DNA of 21,440 bases from an uncultured Gammaproteobacteria bacterium (GCA_913051905.1 CAJXBY010000028.1:1-21440); one strand, 5' to 3'; shown: positions 1 to 7,261, counted from the stretch's first letter. Notes: generated from the letters alone by a model not told the origin. Made by a program: numbers and translations.

Positions 1-128
1 GGGCGGTGGGTGATGCGATGATCATCTCCCCGCCACTGATCATGACCAAAGCGGAGATTGATCAGTTGATTGAAATCGCCAATGCAGCACTCGACGAAAC
101 CCTGGATCAGGTTCAGAACCGAAGCTGA
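1..128 (+). CDS. Class III aminotransferase, C-terminal fragment (probable)
   Basis: This is the last 41 codons of a gene that begins before the window; the open frame starts at base 3 and ends with TGA at 126-128. The visible protein reads AVGDAMIISPPLIMTKAEID and then a short amphipathic helix ending in NRS. A run of the type 'G..ii.sPPLi.tkaeiD.l' is the usual C-terminal ending of PLP-dependent class III (omega) aminotransferases, where the small domain closes over the active site. The PLP lysine and the rest of the fold lie outside the window, so the substrate cannot be judged. The assignment rests on this tail alone. The following gene on the same strand, an Lrp-type regulator, is more than 800 bases away, so the two are not an operon. 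Confidence 0.6.
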   Translation, partial: AVGDAMIISPPLIMTKAEIDQLIEIANAALDETLDQVQNRS

Positions 129-792
129 TACCACTGAGTCAGCGATTTCAATAACCGGTCACGACCGGAAAGTCATGAGAAGGGCCCTGGGCCGGCTGTT
201 CAGAGTTGGAAGTCTCTGAGTGGTTCTGGCCATAACCCAGATTACCGGATCGGCGCAGACCCCTTCCGATCAGACGCTGATTGACATTAAGAGCCAACGG
301 CTCGTGCTCTACGAGTTGAGAGCTCTAACCACCGAGCAGCGATGCTCTATTGGAAACGAGTTCTGGCGGTGCGGTGTAAAAGCCCAACAGGCGCTCGCCA
401 GATGGCTCGACCATCCCGAACTACAGTACACCGCACTGGGTTCTGCATCTGGGGGGTACACGAACAAGACCGTCGAGAGTTGGATCAATGGTGAGAACCT
501 CAGAAGCTCTTCAGAAGTACACTTCAGCTGACTCGTCGTCGGTCAATACTGTTGCCAGGGCAGTCCATCAAAGCACCAACCGGATGGCCAACCATGCTGT
601 ACTCCAATGTCGACCGGACATCAATGAGACGGGCACTGCTATTGGCCTGCAGGAGGGCCCGCGCACATTTTGGGAGTGATAGGCGCTAGAGCTGTGAACG
701 AGCGACCCCGCTCAAGGGTGTCTGTAACTGCCAAAACCGCGCCATTCTCCGGGCCCGTCTCGGACTTTGTCTTCTGGTCTGTACGCCTGGAC

Positions 793-857
793 CTGCTACA
801 TCAATAGTGGATCGATGTCCAATCGAGGTGAAATGATGGTATATGGGACAAATGACT
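793..857 (+). pseudogene. Possible IS3-family transposase (OrfB) remnant
   Basis: In one forward frame the bases from about 793 give LYAWTCYINSGSMSNRG. IS3-family OrfB proteins carry a stretch of the form 'QYaS..y...l...G...SMSrrGNcyDNa.mEsf' near the last DDE glutamate. The SMSNRG part lies at about 814-831. After a shift of one base the downstream codons give N-D-G-I-W-D-K, comparable to the family's 'GNcwDN'. Both frames stop within a few codons, and no terminal inverted repeats, target duplication or upstream transposase sequence could be found. The similarity is short, needs a frameshift, and may be chance. Confidence 0.18.
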
Positions 858-859
858 AG

Positions 860-956
860 AACACGCGTGTTTAAGAAATATTTCTAATAATCCATTAATA
901 AAAGAATTTGTTACTAATTATTACGAGACAACACCCTATAAATAGGATTTTTTACT
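860..956 (+). promoter_or_regulatory. AT-rich, palindromic leader of the Lrp-type gene
   Basis: Two perfect 12-base palindromes stand almost back to back: AACACGCGTGTT at 860-871 and AGAAATATTTCT at 874-885. They are followed by an A+T-rich tract up to the start codon. A TATAAA at 937-942 could be a -10 element, but no good -35 lies at the right distance. AGGA at 944-947 stands 9 bases before the ATG and serves as ribosome binding site. Lrp-family proteins often bind AT-rich dyads upstream of their own gene, so autoregulation is the natural guess; binding itself is not shown by the sequence. Confidence 0.45.
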
Positions 957-1427
957 ATGGATCATATCGACCGGAAGATCCTGTCGTTGCTGCAGGACGA
1001 TGCGAGTCTGTCAATTAACGACATAGCCAGTGAAGTCAATCTGTCGTCCACTCCCTGCTGGAATCGGATTCGGCGTCTCGAACTCGATGGCGTCATCCAG
1101 AAACGCGTGGCCTTGCTCGATCCGCAGAAGGCCGGTGCCGGCATTTTCGTCTTCGTATCAATCAAGACCAACTCCCATACCCAGGAGTGGTTTGAACAGT
1201 TTGTCGCAACCGTAGAAGACATGCCCGAAGTGCTCGGGTTCTACCGCCTTGCCGGAGACGTGGACTATCTGATGAAAGTTGTCGTCCCCGACATCACGTC
1301 GTACAACGACTTCTATGTCCGGTTGATTGACCGCCTGCCACTGTCTAATGTGACGGCCGGATTTGTGATGGAAGAGATCAAACACACCACCGCACTGCCA
1401 CTGTCTGCCGATCCGCCGGCAAGCTGA
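957..1427 (+). CDS. Lrp/AsnC family transcriptional regulator
   Basis: The protein has 156 residues, the normal length of the family. An N-terminal winged helix-turn-helix covers about residues 3-50, beginning DHIDRKILSLLQDDA and including the recognition-helix region NLSSTPCWNRIRRLE with the family's 'S.TPc..Ri.rLe' pattern. The C-terminal RAM (ligand-binding and oligomerisation) domain follows, with GFYRLAGDVDYLMKVVVPD at about 95-112 and VMEEIKHTT near 138-145, both typical of Lrp and its close paralogues. Such proteins bind DNA as dimers to octamers and sense amino acids. The ATG is preceded by AGGA and by an AT-rich palindromic region that may be its own operator. The gene faces the thioesterase gene tail to tail. 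Which genes it controls cannot be read from the sequence; the local amino acid importer and aminotransferase are candidates. Confidence 0.93.
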   Translation: MDHIDRKILSLLQDDASLSINDIASEVNLSSTPCWNRIRRLELDGVIQKRVALLDPQKAGAGIFVFVSIKTNSHTQEWFEQFVATVEDMPEVLGFYRLAGDVDYLMKVVVPDITSYNDFYVRLIDRLPLSNVTAGFVMEEIKHTTALPLSADPPAS

Positions 1428-1546
1428 CACCCAGCCTGCCCCGGATCGCCGCCTGCCTGCTAGAAATGCTTATTTCAATTCACAAGAACCAGAAGTCTCT
1501 CTCCGCACTCCAAAGCGTCCGGGGCGGGATATCACAGCAAGCCGAA

Positions 1547-1963
1547 TCAGAATCTGGAAGGCGGAATGGAATAAGTTGAGGTGACATGCGCGACCATGTC
1601 ATCATCTCCGTCTGAATACAGCTCAACCTCTCCTACGGCCAGGCGCCTGCCGAGTTTGATCAGGCGCGCTTTGGCGATCAGATCAGCGGGCTTTGGGCGG
1701 CGAAGGAAATTGGCGTTCAGATTGGTTGTGACAGCCAGTTCCACGCGTCCGATCCGGCTGAGAATTGCTGCAAAGAGGGCATAATCTGCAAGCCCCATGA
1801 TGACAGGACCCGAAATCGTGCCCCCGGGTCGAAGAAACGACGCCGAATAAGGTGCCCGGACCGTTGCCTTGCCATCTCCCAGATCCTCGACTTTGAAACC
1901 ATAATCACCCGCAAAAGGAAGTGTTTCCCGCGTCAGAGACTCCAGTTCCTGGATCGTGATCAT
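1547..1963 (-). CDS. PaaI-like hotdog-fold acyl-CoA thioesterase
   Basis: The gene codes for about 138 residues when started at the ATG at 1961-1963 (MITIQELESL). An in-frame start at 2038 would add 25 residues rich in Cys, Trp and Tyr and would overlap the start of the divergent crotonase gene, so the shorter form is preferred although its ribosome binding site is weak. The core motif RPGGTISGPVIMGLADYA (about residues 45-62) is that of the PaaI/YbgC-type hotdog thioesterases; D60 sits where PaaI carries its catalytic aspartate, and the 'GG..sGp' loop forms the CoA site. The family hydrolyses acyl-CoA thioesters, often to rescue CoA from dead-end products. Its neighbours are crotonase, CoA-transferase and acyl-CoA dehydrogenase genes, which fits such a role. 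Its specific substrate is unknown. Confidence 0.85.
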   Translation of the reverse strand: MITIQELESLTRETLPFAGDYGFKVEDLGDGKATVRAPYSASFLRPGGTISGPVIMGLADYALFAAILSRIGRVELAVTTNLNANFLRRPKPADLIAKARLIKLGRRLAVGEVELYSDGDDDMVAHVTSTYSIPPSRF

Positions 1964-2036
1964 GGTCAGCAACAGTTTACACCTGGCCCCATAGCAAGTA
2001 CCGTAGACGTGCCCAAGGTACCACCAGGCACATGAC

Positions 2037-2843
2037 ATGACACACGCACCCCGGGGCTCCAGTCAGGACAACACACTACTGCGGACGGACAGTGACGATG
2101 GCATTTGCACCATCACCCTGAATCGGCCGAACCAGTATAACGCGCTGTCAGAAGCGCTGTTGACTGGACTTCAGGCCGAGCTCGACCAGATCGCAGCCAG
2201 TTCCACTGTCAAAGTGATCGTCCTGTCCGCCAGCGGTGAAGCATTCTGTACGGGCCATGACCTCAAAGAAATGCGTGCCAAACCGGAGCAGAAATACTAC
2301 GAAGACCTGTTCAGGCGCTGCAGTCGCATGATGTTGACCATGGTCGGGATGCCACAGACCGTCATCACTCGGGTACACGGTACCGCCACTGCAGCAGGGT
2401 GCCAGCTGGTCGCCAACAGCGATATGGCTGTGGCATCGCGCACTGCCCGTTTCGCCGTCTCGGGGGTCAACCTTGGATTGTTCTGCTCGACTCCGGGGGT
2501 TGCACTGAGCCGCAATTTATCGCGCAAACGGGCATTCGAAATGCTGATGACGGGCGAATTTATCGATGCCGCAACCGCCCTTGAATACGGCCTGGTCAAC
2601 CGGGTCGTCGAACCGGAAGCGCTGGATGATACAGTCATGGCTCTCGCACGCAACATCGCCCGAAAACCTGCTGACACACTGCGGCTGGGCAAAGCACTCT
2701 TCTACCGGCAGATCGAAAATTCTCTCGAGCAGGCCTACCAGGACGCAGGCGACACGATGGCCTGCAACATGATGTTCGACACCGCCGGCGAAGGGATAGA
2801 CGCATTCATCGAAAAACGTCATCCTGACTGGTCAGATTCCTGA
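2037..2843 (+). CDS. Enoyl-CoA hydratase/isomerase family protein, ECHDC3-like
   Basis: This 268-residue crotonase-fold protein has the CoA-binding and oxyanion-hole pattern SGEAFCTGHDLKEM (about 66-79) and HGTATAAGCQLVANSD (about 114-129). From memory it resembles animal ECHDC3 more than classical enoyl-CoA hydratase, sharing TAAGCQLVA, GVNLGLFCSTPGVAL and a C-terminal EGI.AF..KR.P.W block. Classical hydratase uses two glutamates (E144 and E164 of the rat enzyme). Aligned by their conserved surroundings, these are Q123 and G143 here, so ordinary hydration is doubtful. The second oxyanion segment and the fold appear intact, so the protein may catalyse another crotonase reaction or act on an unusual acyl-CoA. 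The gene starts at ATG 2037, divergent from the thioesterase, and converges on the CoA-transferase. The family call is firm; the reaction is open. Confidence 0.92.
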   Translation: MTHAPRGSSQDNTLLRTDSDDGICTITLNRPNQYNALSEALLTGLQAELDQIAASSTVKVIVLSASGEAFCTGHDLKEMRAKPEQKYYEDLFRRCSRMMLTMVGMPQTVITRVHGTATAAGCQLVANSDMAVASRTARFAVSGVNLGLFCSTPGVALSRNLSRKRAFEMLMTGEFIDAATALEYGLVNRVVEPEALDDTVMALARNIARKPADTLRLGKALFYRQIENSLEQAYQDAGDTMACNMMFDTAGEGIDAFIEKRHPDWSDS

Positions 2844-2940
2844 CCCATCCCGAGAACCTGTCCTCCGGCTTCAGGTCATCCACTCAATTGAGGATTGTTC
2901 CGGGCTCCGGCCGCGTAGACACAGCCGAGTAGTGCAAATT

Positions 2941-4140
2941 TCAGAGGATCTCCGCGATCTCCGCAGCGGAGAATCCAACCTCGGTAAGTATTTCCCAGCT
3001 GTGTTCGCCCAGGGCCGGCTGGTGCTGGCGGACTGGAAGCGGCTGGCGGTCCAGGCGAAACGCAGTGTCCGGCACTTCCAGACTCCCCTCGGTCGGGTGT
3101 TCGAACGGCCGAAAAAAACCCGTCTCGACAAGGTGCGGATCGGCTCTCAGGTCAGCCAGCTGATTGACAGGTCCAGCAGGGATGTCGGCCTCGTTCAATA
3201 GCGCCAACCACTCCCGGGTGGAGCGCTGCCGCAGGACTTCGCCCGCCAGTCCATAGAGGGCGTCGATATTGTTCGAGCGACTTGCCAGTGAATCGAAGCG
3301 TGGATCTTCGACCCTTGCGGGTTGACCTGCAAGCGACCAGAAACGCTCCCACTGCTCGTCGGTGTAAGCCAACATACAGATAAAACCATCGGCAGTCGGA
3401 TGGGGCCGGCGCGCTGGAGACAAGGCCCGTGGGTATCCCACTTCCCCTTCCCGGGGATTGAAAATGGTGCCGTGCTGGTGTTCCAACAGAGTGTAGCCCA
3501 CCATCCCTTCAAACATGGACGTTTCCAGGTAGACACCCCGCCCCGTTCTAAACCTGTGCAGCAATGCTGCCATCAGCCCGGTACTGGCCAGCAGTGCCGC
3601 AGTCTTGTCAGCAACGATGGTCGGCATCAGGACGGGATCGCCTCCCCGGGCAACAAAAGTACCGGCGATACCGGATTCTCCCTGAATCACATCGTCGAAG
3701 GCAGGACGACCACCGTAGGGGCCCTCTTCCCAGTAGCCGTGCAGACTGCCGTACACAATGTTCCGGTTGCGCGACAATACAGTATCCGGTTCAAACCCCA
3801 GTGCCGCTATTTTCTGGGGCCGGATGTTGTGCACGATCAGGTCAGCGCCCTCGATAAGACGCCACAGTGCTTTTTTTGCCGGAGCGCGTTTCAGATCCAG
3901 AACTAGGCTGCGCTTGTTCCGGTTGCAGCCCAGGAAGAGTGACGACATTCCGGGATTCCGAGCCGGTCCAAGATGACGGGTCAGATCACCGGCAGGCGGC
4001 TCTACCTTGATGACATCTGCACCGAAGTCCCCCAGCATCTGGGTGGTATACGGGCCGAAGATCACACTCGTCAGATCGAGAATCCTCAGATCAGACAGCG
4101 GAAGCGGGACAGTTCCCGGCGAGATGTTCAGCCCTGACAC
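2941..4140 (-). CDS. CaiB/BaiF (class III) CoA-transferase
   Basis: The 399-residue protein is of normal length for class III CoA-transferases, which move CoA between carboxylic acids as an interlocked ring-shaped dimer. The N-terminal RILDLTSVIFGPYTTQMLGD (about 19-38) and the run DFGADVIKVEPPAGD (about 38-52) are hallmark sequences, as is the C-terminal DIPAGPVNQLADLRADPHL. The catalytic residue of formyl-CoA transferase is an aspartate (D169) in a 'vDvSm.Da' context; here the matching segment is LETSMFEGM, with E211 in that place. Glutamate occurs there in some relatives. The start is a GTG at 4138-4140. The gene lies 36 bases downstream of the acyl-CoA dehydrogenase gene on the same strand, so the two are probably co-transcribed. 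It likely activates an acid for the dehydrogenase or recycles CoA from a product. Confidence 0.93.
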   Translation of the reverse strand: MSGLNISPGTVPLPLSDLRILDLTSVIFGPYTTQMLGDFGADVIKVEPPAGDLTRHLGPARNPGMSSLFLGCNRNKRSLVLDLKRAPAKKALWRLIEGADLIVHNIRPQKIAALGFEPDTVLSRNRNIVYGSLHGYWEEGPYGGRPAFDDVIQGESGIAGTFVARGGDPVLMPTIVADKTAALLASTGLMAALLHRFRTGRGVYLETSMFEGMVGYTLLEHQHGTIFNPREGEVGYPRALSPARRPHPTADGFICMLAYTDEQWERFWSLAGQPARVEDPRFDSLASRSNNIDALYGLAGEVLRQRSTREWLALLNEADIPAGPVNQLADLRADPHLVETGFFRPFEHPTEGSLEVPDTAFRLDRQPLPVRQHQPALGEHSWEILTEVGFSAAEIAEIL

Positions 4141-4176
4141 GATCCTGTCCAGATAGCTTTAGTCGTCATCACGTGA

Positions 4177-5367
4177 TCAGTATGAACGCGGCAGATCAAG
4201 CACCCTCTCGGCGATGTAGCAGAGGATGAGTTGTGCACTGACTGGTGCCAACCGTGGAATCATGGCTTCCCGCAGCAGTCTTTCCACATGGTATTCCTTG
4301 GCATAACCCATACCGCCATAGGTCATTAACGCCTGCGTCGCCGCCTTGTAACCGGCTTCGGCAGAGAGATATTTGGCGGTATTGGCCAAAGCGCCGCACG
4401 GCTTACCAGCGTCGTAACGCCTGGCCGCCTCCATACAGACCAAAAGCCCGGCTTGGAGTTCCATCCAGTTCTCGGCCAACGGATGCTGAATCGCCTGGTT
4501 CTGGCCAATGGGCCGGTCGAATACAACCCGTTCCCTCGCGTACCGGACTGCCCGGCCGAGTGCCTGCCAGCCGATACCCAGTGCTTCTACACCGACCAGA
4601 ATCCGCTCCGGGTTGAGTCCGTGCAGAATGTACTCGAAACCGCGGCCTGGCTCACCGATCAGATGTTCTCGAGGCACCGGCAGCGAATCGATAAACACCA
4701 TATTGGAATCTACCGCCGCACGGCCCATCTTGGGAATCTCTCGGACATCCACATAATCCGTATCCAGGTCGGTAAAGAACAAAGACAGACCGTCAGTGGA
4801 TTTTGTGCACTGCTCCCTCGGAGTCGTCCGCGCCAGCAACATGATCTTGTCTGCGTGCTGAGCTGTCGAGGTCCAGATTTTCTGACCGTTGACAACGTAG
4901 CCGTTATCGGTTGACTCGGCGAAAGTCTGGATACTCCCGGTCTCAAGGCCCGAATCAGGCTCGGTGACCCCGAAACAGCACTTGCTCCTGCCCTGAATCA
5001 GGTCCGGTAGCCAGGCCTGCTTCTGCTCATCGTTGCCGAAGACCACGATCGGATGGGGTCCAAAAATATTGATGTGTATCGACGACGCGGCCGCCATGGC
5101 GCCTGGGGAATCGGCCACTGTAATCATGATCAGTGCCGCTTCGAAAATGCCAAGATCAGAACCGCCTACGTCCTCGGGCATGGCAACGCCCAGCCATCCG
5201 CCTTCAGCCATCGCCTGGTAGAAAGCGTGAGGGAACTCTCCGTTGCGGTCGAGTTGCAGCCAGTAATCGTCATCGAACCGATTCACGACCGAGCGTACAC
5301 TGTTCAGAATTGCGCTCTGCTGCTCGTTGAGCTCAAGATCCATAATTGAAGATACCGAATCAGTCAT
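4177..5367 (-). CDS. Acyl-CoA dehydrogenase (FAD-dependent)
   Basis: A 396-residue flavoprotein that introduces an alpha,beta double bond into an acyl-CoA and passes electrons to ETF. Seen are the FAD/substrate segment CFGVTEPDSGLETGSI (about 131-146), GQKIWTSTA (161-169), the helix block around NPERILVGVEALG (252-264), the FAD-dimer stretch RPIGQNQAIQHPLAE, and GGMGYAKEYHVERLLREA (351-368). At the site where medium-chain dehydrogenases carry the catalytic Glu ('EGT'), the sequence is RLAPVSAQL, with alanine. E254, in NPERILV, matches the alternative catalytic Glu of isovaleryl- and long-chain enzymes. The start at 5367 (MTDSVSS) follows a purine-rich GGGAACGTGAG; longer (5421) and shorter (5343) starts exist. 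First gene of a pair with the CoA-transferase, divergent from the amidohydrolase. Confidence 0.94.
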   Translation of the reverse strand: MTDSVSSIMDLELNEQQSAILNSVRSVVNRFDDDYWLQLDRNGEFPHAFYQAMAEGGWLGVAMPEDVGGSDLGIFEAALIMITVADSPGAMAAASSIHINIFGPHPIVVFGNDEQKQAWLPDLIQGRSKCCFGVTEPDSGLETGSIQTFAESTDNGYVVNGQKIWTSTAQHADKIMLLARTTPREQCTKSTDGLSLFFTDLDTDYVDVREIPKMGRAAVDSNMVFIDSLPVPREHLIGEPGRGFEYILHGLNPERILVGVEALGIGWQALGRAVRYARERVVFDRPIGQNQAIQHPLAENWMELQAGLLVCMEAARRYDAGKPCGALANTAKYLSAEAGYKAATQALMTYGGMGYAKEYHVERLLREAMIPRLAPVSAQLILCYIAERVLDLPRSY

Positions 5368-5440
5368 CTCACGTTCCCGAACGCGATCGCCACCAGGATA
5401 TACCACACACCGGCTTACCAACGCCGGGCCAGCTCAACAA

Positions 5441-5481
5441 GTAACGCCACGTTATACTGTTACCGTAACTTCCAGTATAGG
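5441..5481. promoter_or_regulatory. Clustered dyads with face-to-face -10 elements, divergent region
   Basis: Three perfect inverted repeats overlap within 40 bases. TAACG-CCA-CGTTA spans 5442-5454, TATACTG (5453-5459) pairs with CAGTATA (5473-5479), and GTTAC-C-GTAAC spans 5459-5469. The outer arms of the second repeat each contain TATACT, a good -10 hexamer: the left one points to the amidohydrolase and the right one, on the other strand, to the acyl-CoA dehydrogenase. The two promoters would then overlap face to face under the same operators. The -35 elements are weak, as expected for activator- or repressor-controlled promoters. The dyads are directly visible; the promoter and operator roles are inferred. 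Confidence 0.5.
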
Positions 5482-5539
5482 TCACGGGATACCAAATTGA
5501 AGCGCCCGGATAACGACCCGCTGATGGAGCACACCTGAT

Positions 5540-7261
5540 ATGCATGATCTCGTTATTCGCAATGCGACGGTCTTCGATGGTCTAGGCAGCGACCCAGTCG
5601 ACGCCGATGTCGCAGTCGACAACGGACGTGTTGCCGTGATTGGTTCAATCGAAGGAACAGCCCTCCGTACGGTGGATGCCGATGGCCTCTCACTGGCACC
5701 CGGAATTGTCGATCTGCACACTCACTATGACGCCCAGGTCACCTGGGACAAGCAGATGTCACCGTCACCCTCACTGGGTGTCACCAGCGCGGTGATCGGC
5801 AACTGCGGCTTCGGTATCGTACCGTGTCCGCCGCCTGTGCGTGATCTCATTTTGCGGAATCTCTCCGTGGTCGAGGGAATGGACCTGGACTCACTGCGGA
5901 CCGGCGTTGACTGGTGTTTCGAGAGTTTCGCCGACTACATGTCGGCGCTGCGCGGTATCGGGCCTTACATGAATGTCGCGGTGCTCGCCGGCCACTCTGT
6001 GATTCGAACCGCGGTCATGGGTGAGGACGCGTCGAATCGTGAGCAGGCCACAGATGACGAGTTACGGATCATGTGCTCGATGGTCGACGAGGCCATGGCG
6101 CACGGTGCGGTCGGTTTCGCCGGTTCCTATTCTCTGAACCACTCCGGATACGGCGGAGTCCCCATGCCGTCGACAATTTCTAGCTGGACAGAATTTGACC
6201 GACTGATAGGCGCCATGGGCGATGGCCGGCACGGCATTGTGCAGCTGGCCTCTGGGACCCGCCCAGTTGAGGATCTGGCCGTGCTTTCAGAAAAACATGG
6301 GCGGGCGATCTTCCAGTCCACGGGCGTAGCGATGTTTAACGAACAGGAACCCGATCGGGCGCTCGCAGTATTTGATGCCTGTACCAAGGTAAACGCCGAG
6401 GGGCACCTGGTTTATGTTCAGATTCCCTGCCAGCCGTTGTCGTTTGACTTCACTATGGCGAATGCCTATCCGTTCTACAGTCACGACGCCTTTGCGGAAA
6501 TCAAGGCCTGCACACCTGCCGAACTAATGACCGTATTCCGCGACACGGCATTCAGGGACCGCTTCAGAGCCAGTCTGAACGATCCACGACCCGGCATGAT
6601 TTTTCAGGGAAACTGGAACCGTGTCACGGTCGCAGTTCCCGCTCTCGAGGCCAACGAGGCGCTGGCCAATCAGACGATCGAATCAATCGCACGAAGTCAG
6701 GGACGGGACCCACTGGATGTGATTCTCGATCTCAGCCTGGAGGAAGACCTGCGTACGACCTTTATCGGTCAGTTTCTCAACGTTGGAGACGATGGCGTCA
6801 GTCAGTTGCTGCAGCACGAATCCGGGGTCGTTTCCCTGTCGGATGCCGGCGCCCACCTGGTCTTCATGTGTGACGCAGGGTTCGGTCTGCACTTTCTGGC
6901 AAAGTGGGTACGCGAGCGTGGTGATTTCAACCTCGCCCAGGGCATACGGCGACTGACCAGCCACCCTGCCGACCTCTACGGCCTGATAGACCGGGGACGG
7001 ATCGCACCCGGCGCCCATGCTGATCTGTTGCTCTTCGACCCCGAGACAGTAGGCGTAACAGCAACGCATAGAGTGCACGATCTGCCGGGCGGTGGTCCGC
7101 GGACGATTCGCCACCCGGTAGGAGTGCACGGAGTCTTCGTCAACGGAGTCGAGGTATTCGACGGCGAGAATTATGTGAACCACTCTCATGGACCCGGCGA
7201 GGTGCTCAGCACGTTTGCACCTTCCCGGAACAACCCTTCAAGCACGCAGGCGGTTGCCTGA
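5540..7261 (+). CDS. D-aminoacylase-like amidohydrolase (N-acyl-D-amino acid deacylase family)
   Basis: The 573-residue protein belongs to the large metal-dependent amidohydrolases. It begins with the small beta-sandwich (DLVIRNATVFDG), then LAPGIVDLHTHYDAQVTWD with the metal motif H60-x-H62, then SAVIGNCGFGIVPCPP with C89 in the place of the D-aminoacylase metal cysteine, and SLSDAGAHL (about 432-440) with the catalytic D435. The C-terminus closes the sandwich (GRIAPGAHADLLLFDPETV). The two histidines that complete the metal site in D-aminoacylase are not found: the corresponding strands read GIVQLASG and AIFQSTG. It therefore belongs to a divergent branch whose substrate is unknown. GGAG at 5526-5529 lies 10 bases before the ATG. 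The neighbouring cupin gene on the same strand may be co-expressed. Hydrolysis of an N-acyl or cyclic amide bond is the best guess. Confidence 0.88.
   Translation: MHDLVIRNATVFDGLGSDPVDADVAVDNGRVAVIGSIEGTALRTVDADGLSLAPGIVDLHTHYDAQVTWDKQMSPSPSLGVTSAVIGNCGFGIVPCPPPVRDLILRNLSVVEGMDLDSLRTGVDWCFESFADYMSALRGIGPYMNVAVLAGHSVIRTAVMGEDASNREQATDDELRIMCSMVDEAMAHGAVGFAGSYSLNHSGYGGVPMPSTISSWTEFDRLIGAMGDGRHGIVQLASGTRPVEDLAVLSEKHGRAIFQSTGVAMFNEQEPDRALAVFDACTKVNAEGHLVYVQIPCQPLSFDFTMANAYPFYSHDAFAEIKACTPAELMTVFRDTAFRDRFRASLNDPRPGMIFQGNWNRVTVAVPALEANEALANQTIESIARSQGRDPLDVILDLSLEEDLRTTFIGQFLNVGDDGVSQLLQHESGVVSLSDAGAHLVFMCDAGFGLHFLAKWVRERGDFNLAQGIRRLTSHPADLYGLIDRGRIAPGAHADLLLFDPETVGVTATHRVHDLPGGGPRTIRHPVGVHGVFVNGVEVFDGENYVNHSHGPGEVLSTFAPSRNNPSSTQAVA

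Larger units (their letters stand above)
129..956. other. Gene-poor stretch between aminotransferase and Lrp-type gene
   Basis: I see no convincing gene here. The longest forward frames, 220-531 (GTG start) and 488-679, overlap each other, have no clear ribosome binding site and resemble no family I know. Small dyads are present: CCGGTC-AC-GACCGG at 155-168, whose loop is too short for a terminator, and TCAGAG/CTCTGA at 200-219 with an 8-base loop and no T-run. Around 800-860, broken frames give short peptide matches to the end of an IS3-type transposase (see the separate entry). From about 860 the composition shifts to strongly AT-rich, and that part is probably the regulatory region of the next gene. 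The stretch looks like decayed sequence rather than an undetected operon. Confidence 0.5.

Noticed and set aside
220..531. Forward frame of 103 codons in the gene-poor stretch
   Set aside because: GTG start without ribosome binding site, no recognisable domain, overlaps another equally weak frame; no support as a gene.
2883..2892. CTCAATTGAG palindrome between the crotonase and CoA-transferase genes
   Set aside because: A single 10-base palindrome in a convergent region, with no T-run and no repeat elsewhere noticed; too little to assign a role.
3322..3906. Long forward frame antisense to the CoA-transferase gene
   Set aside because: The minus strand encodes a clear, full-length family protein; the forward translation has no domain features.
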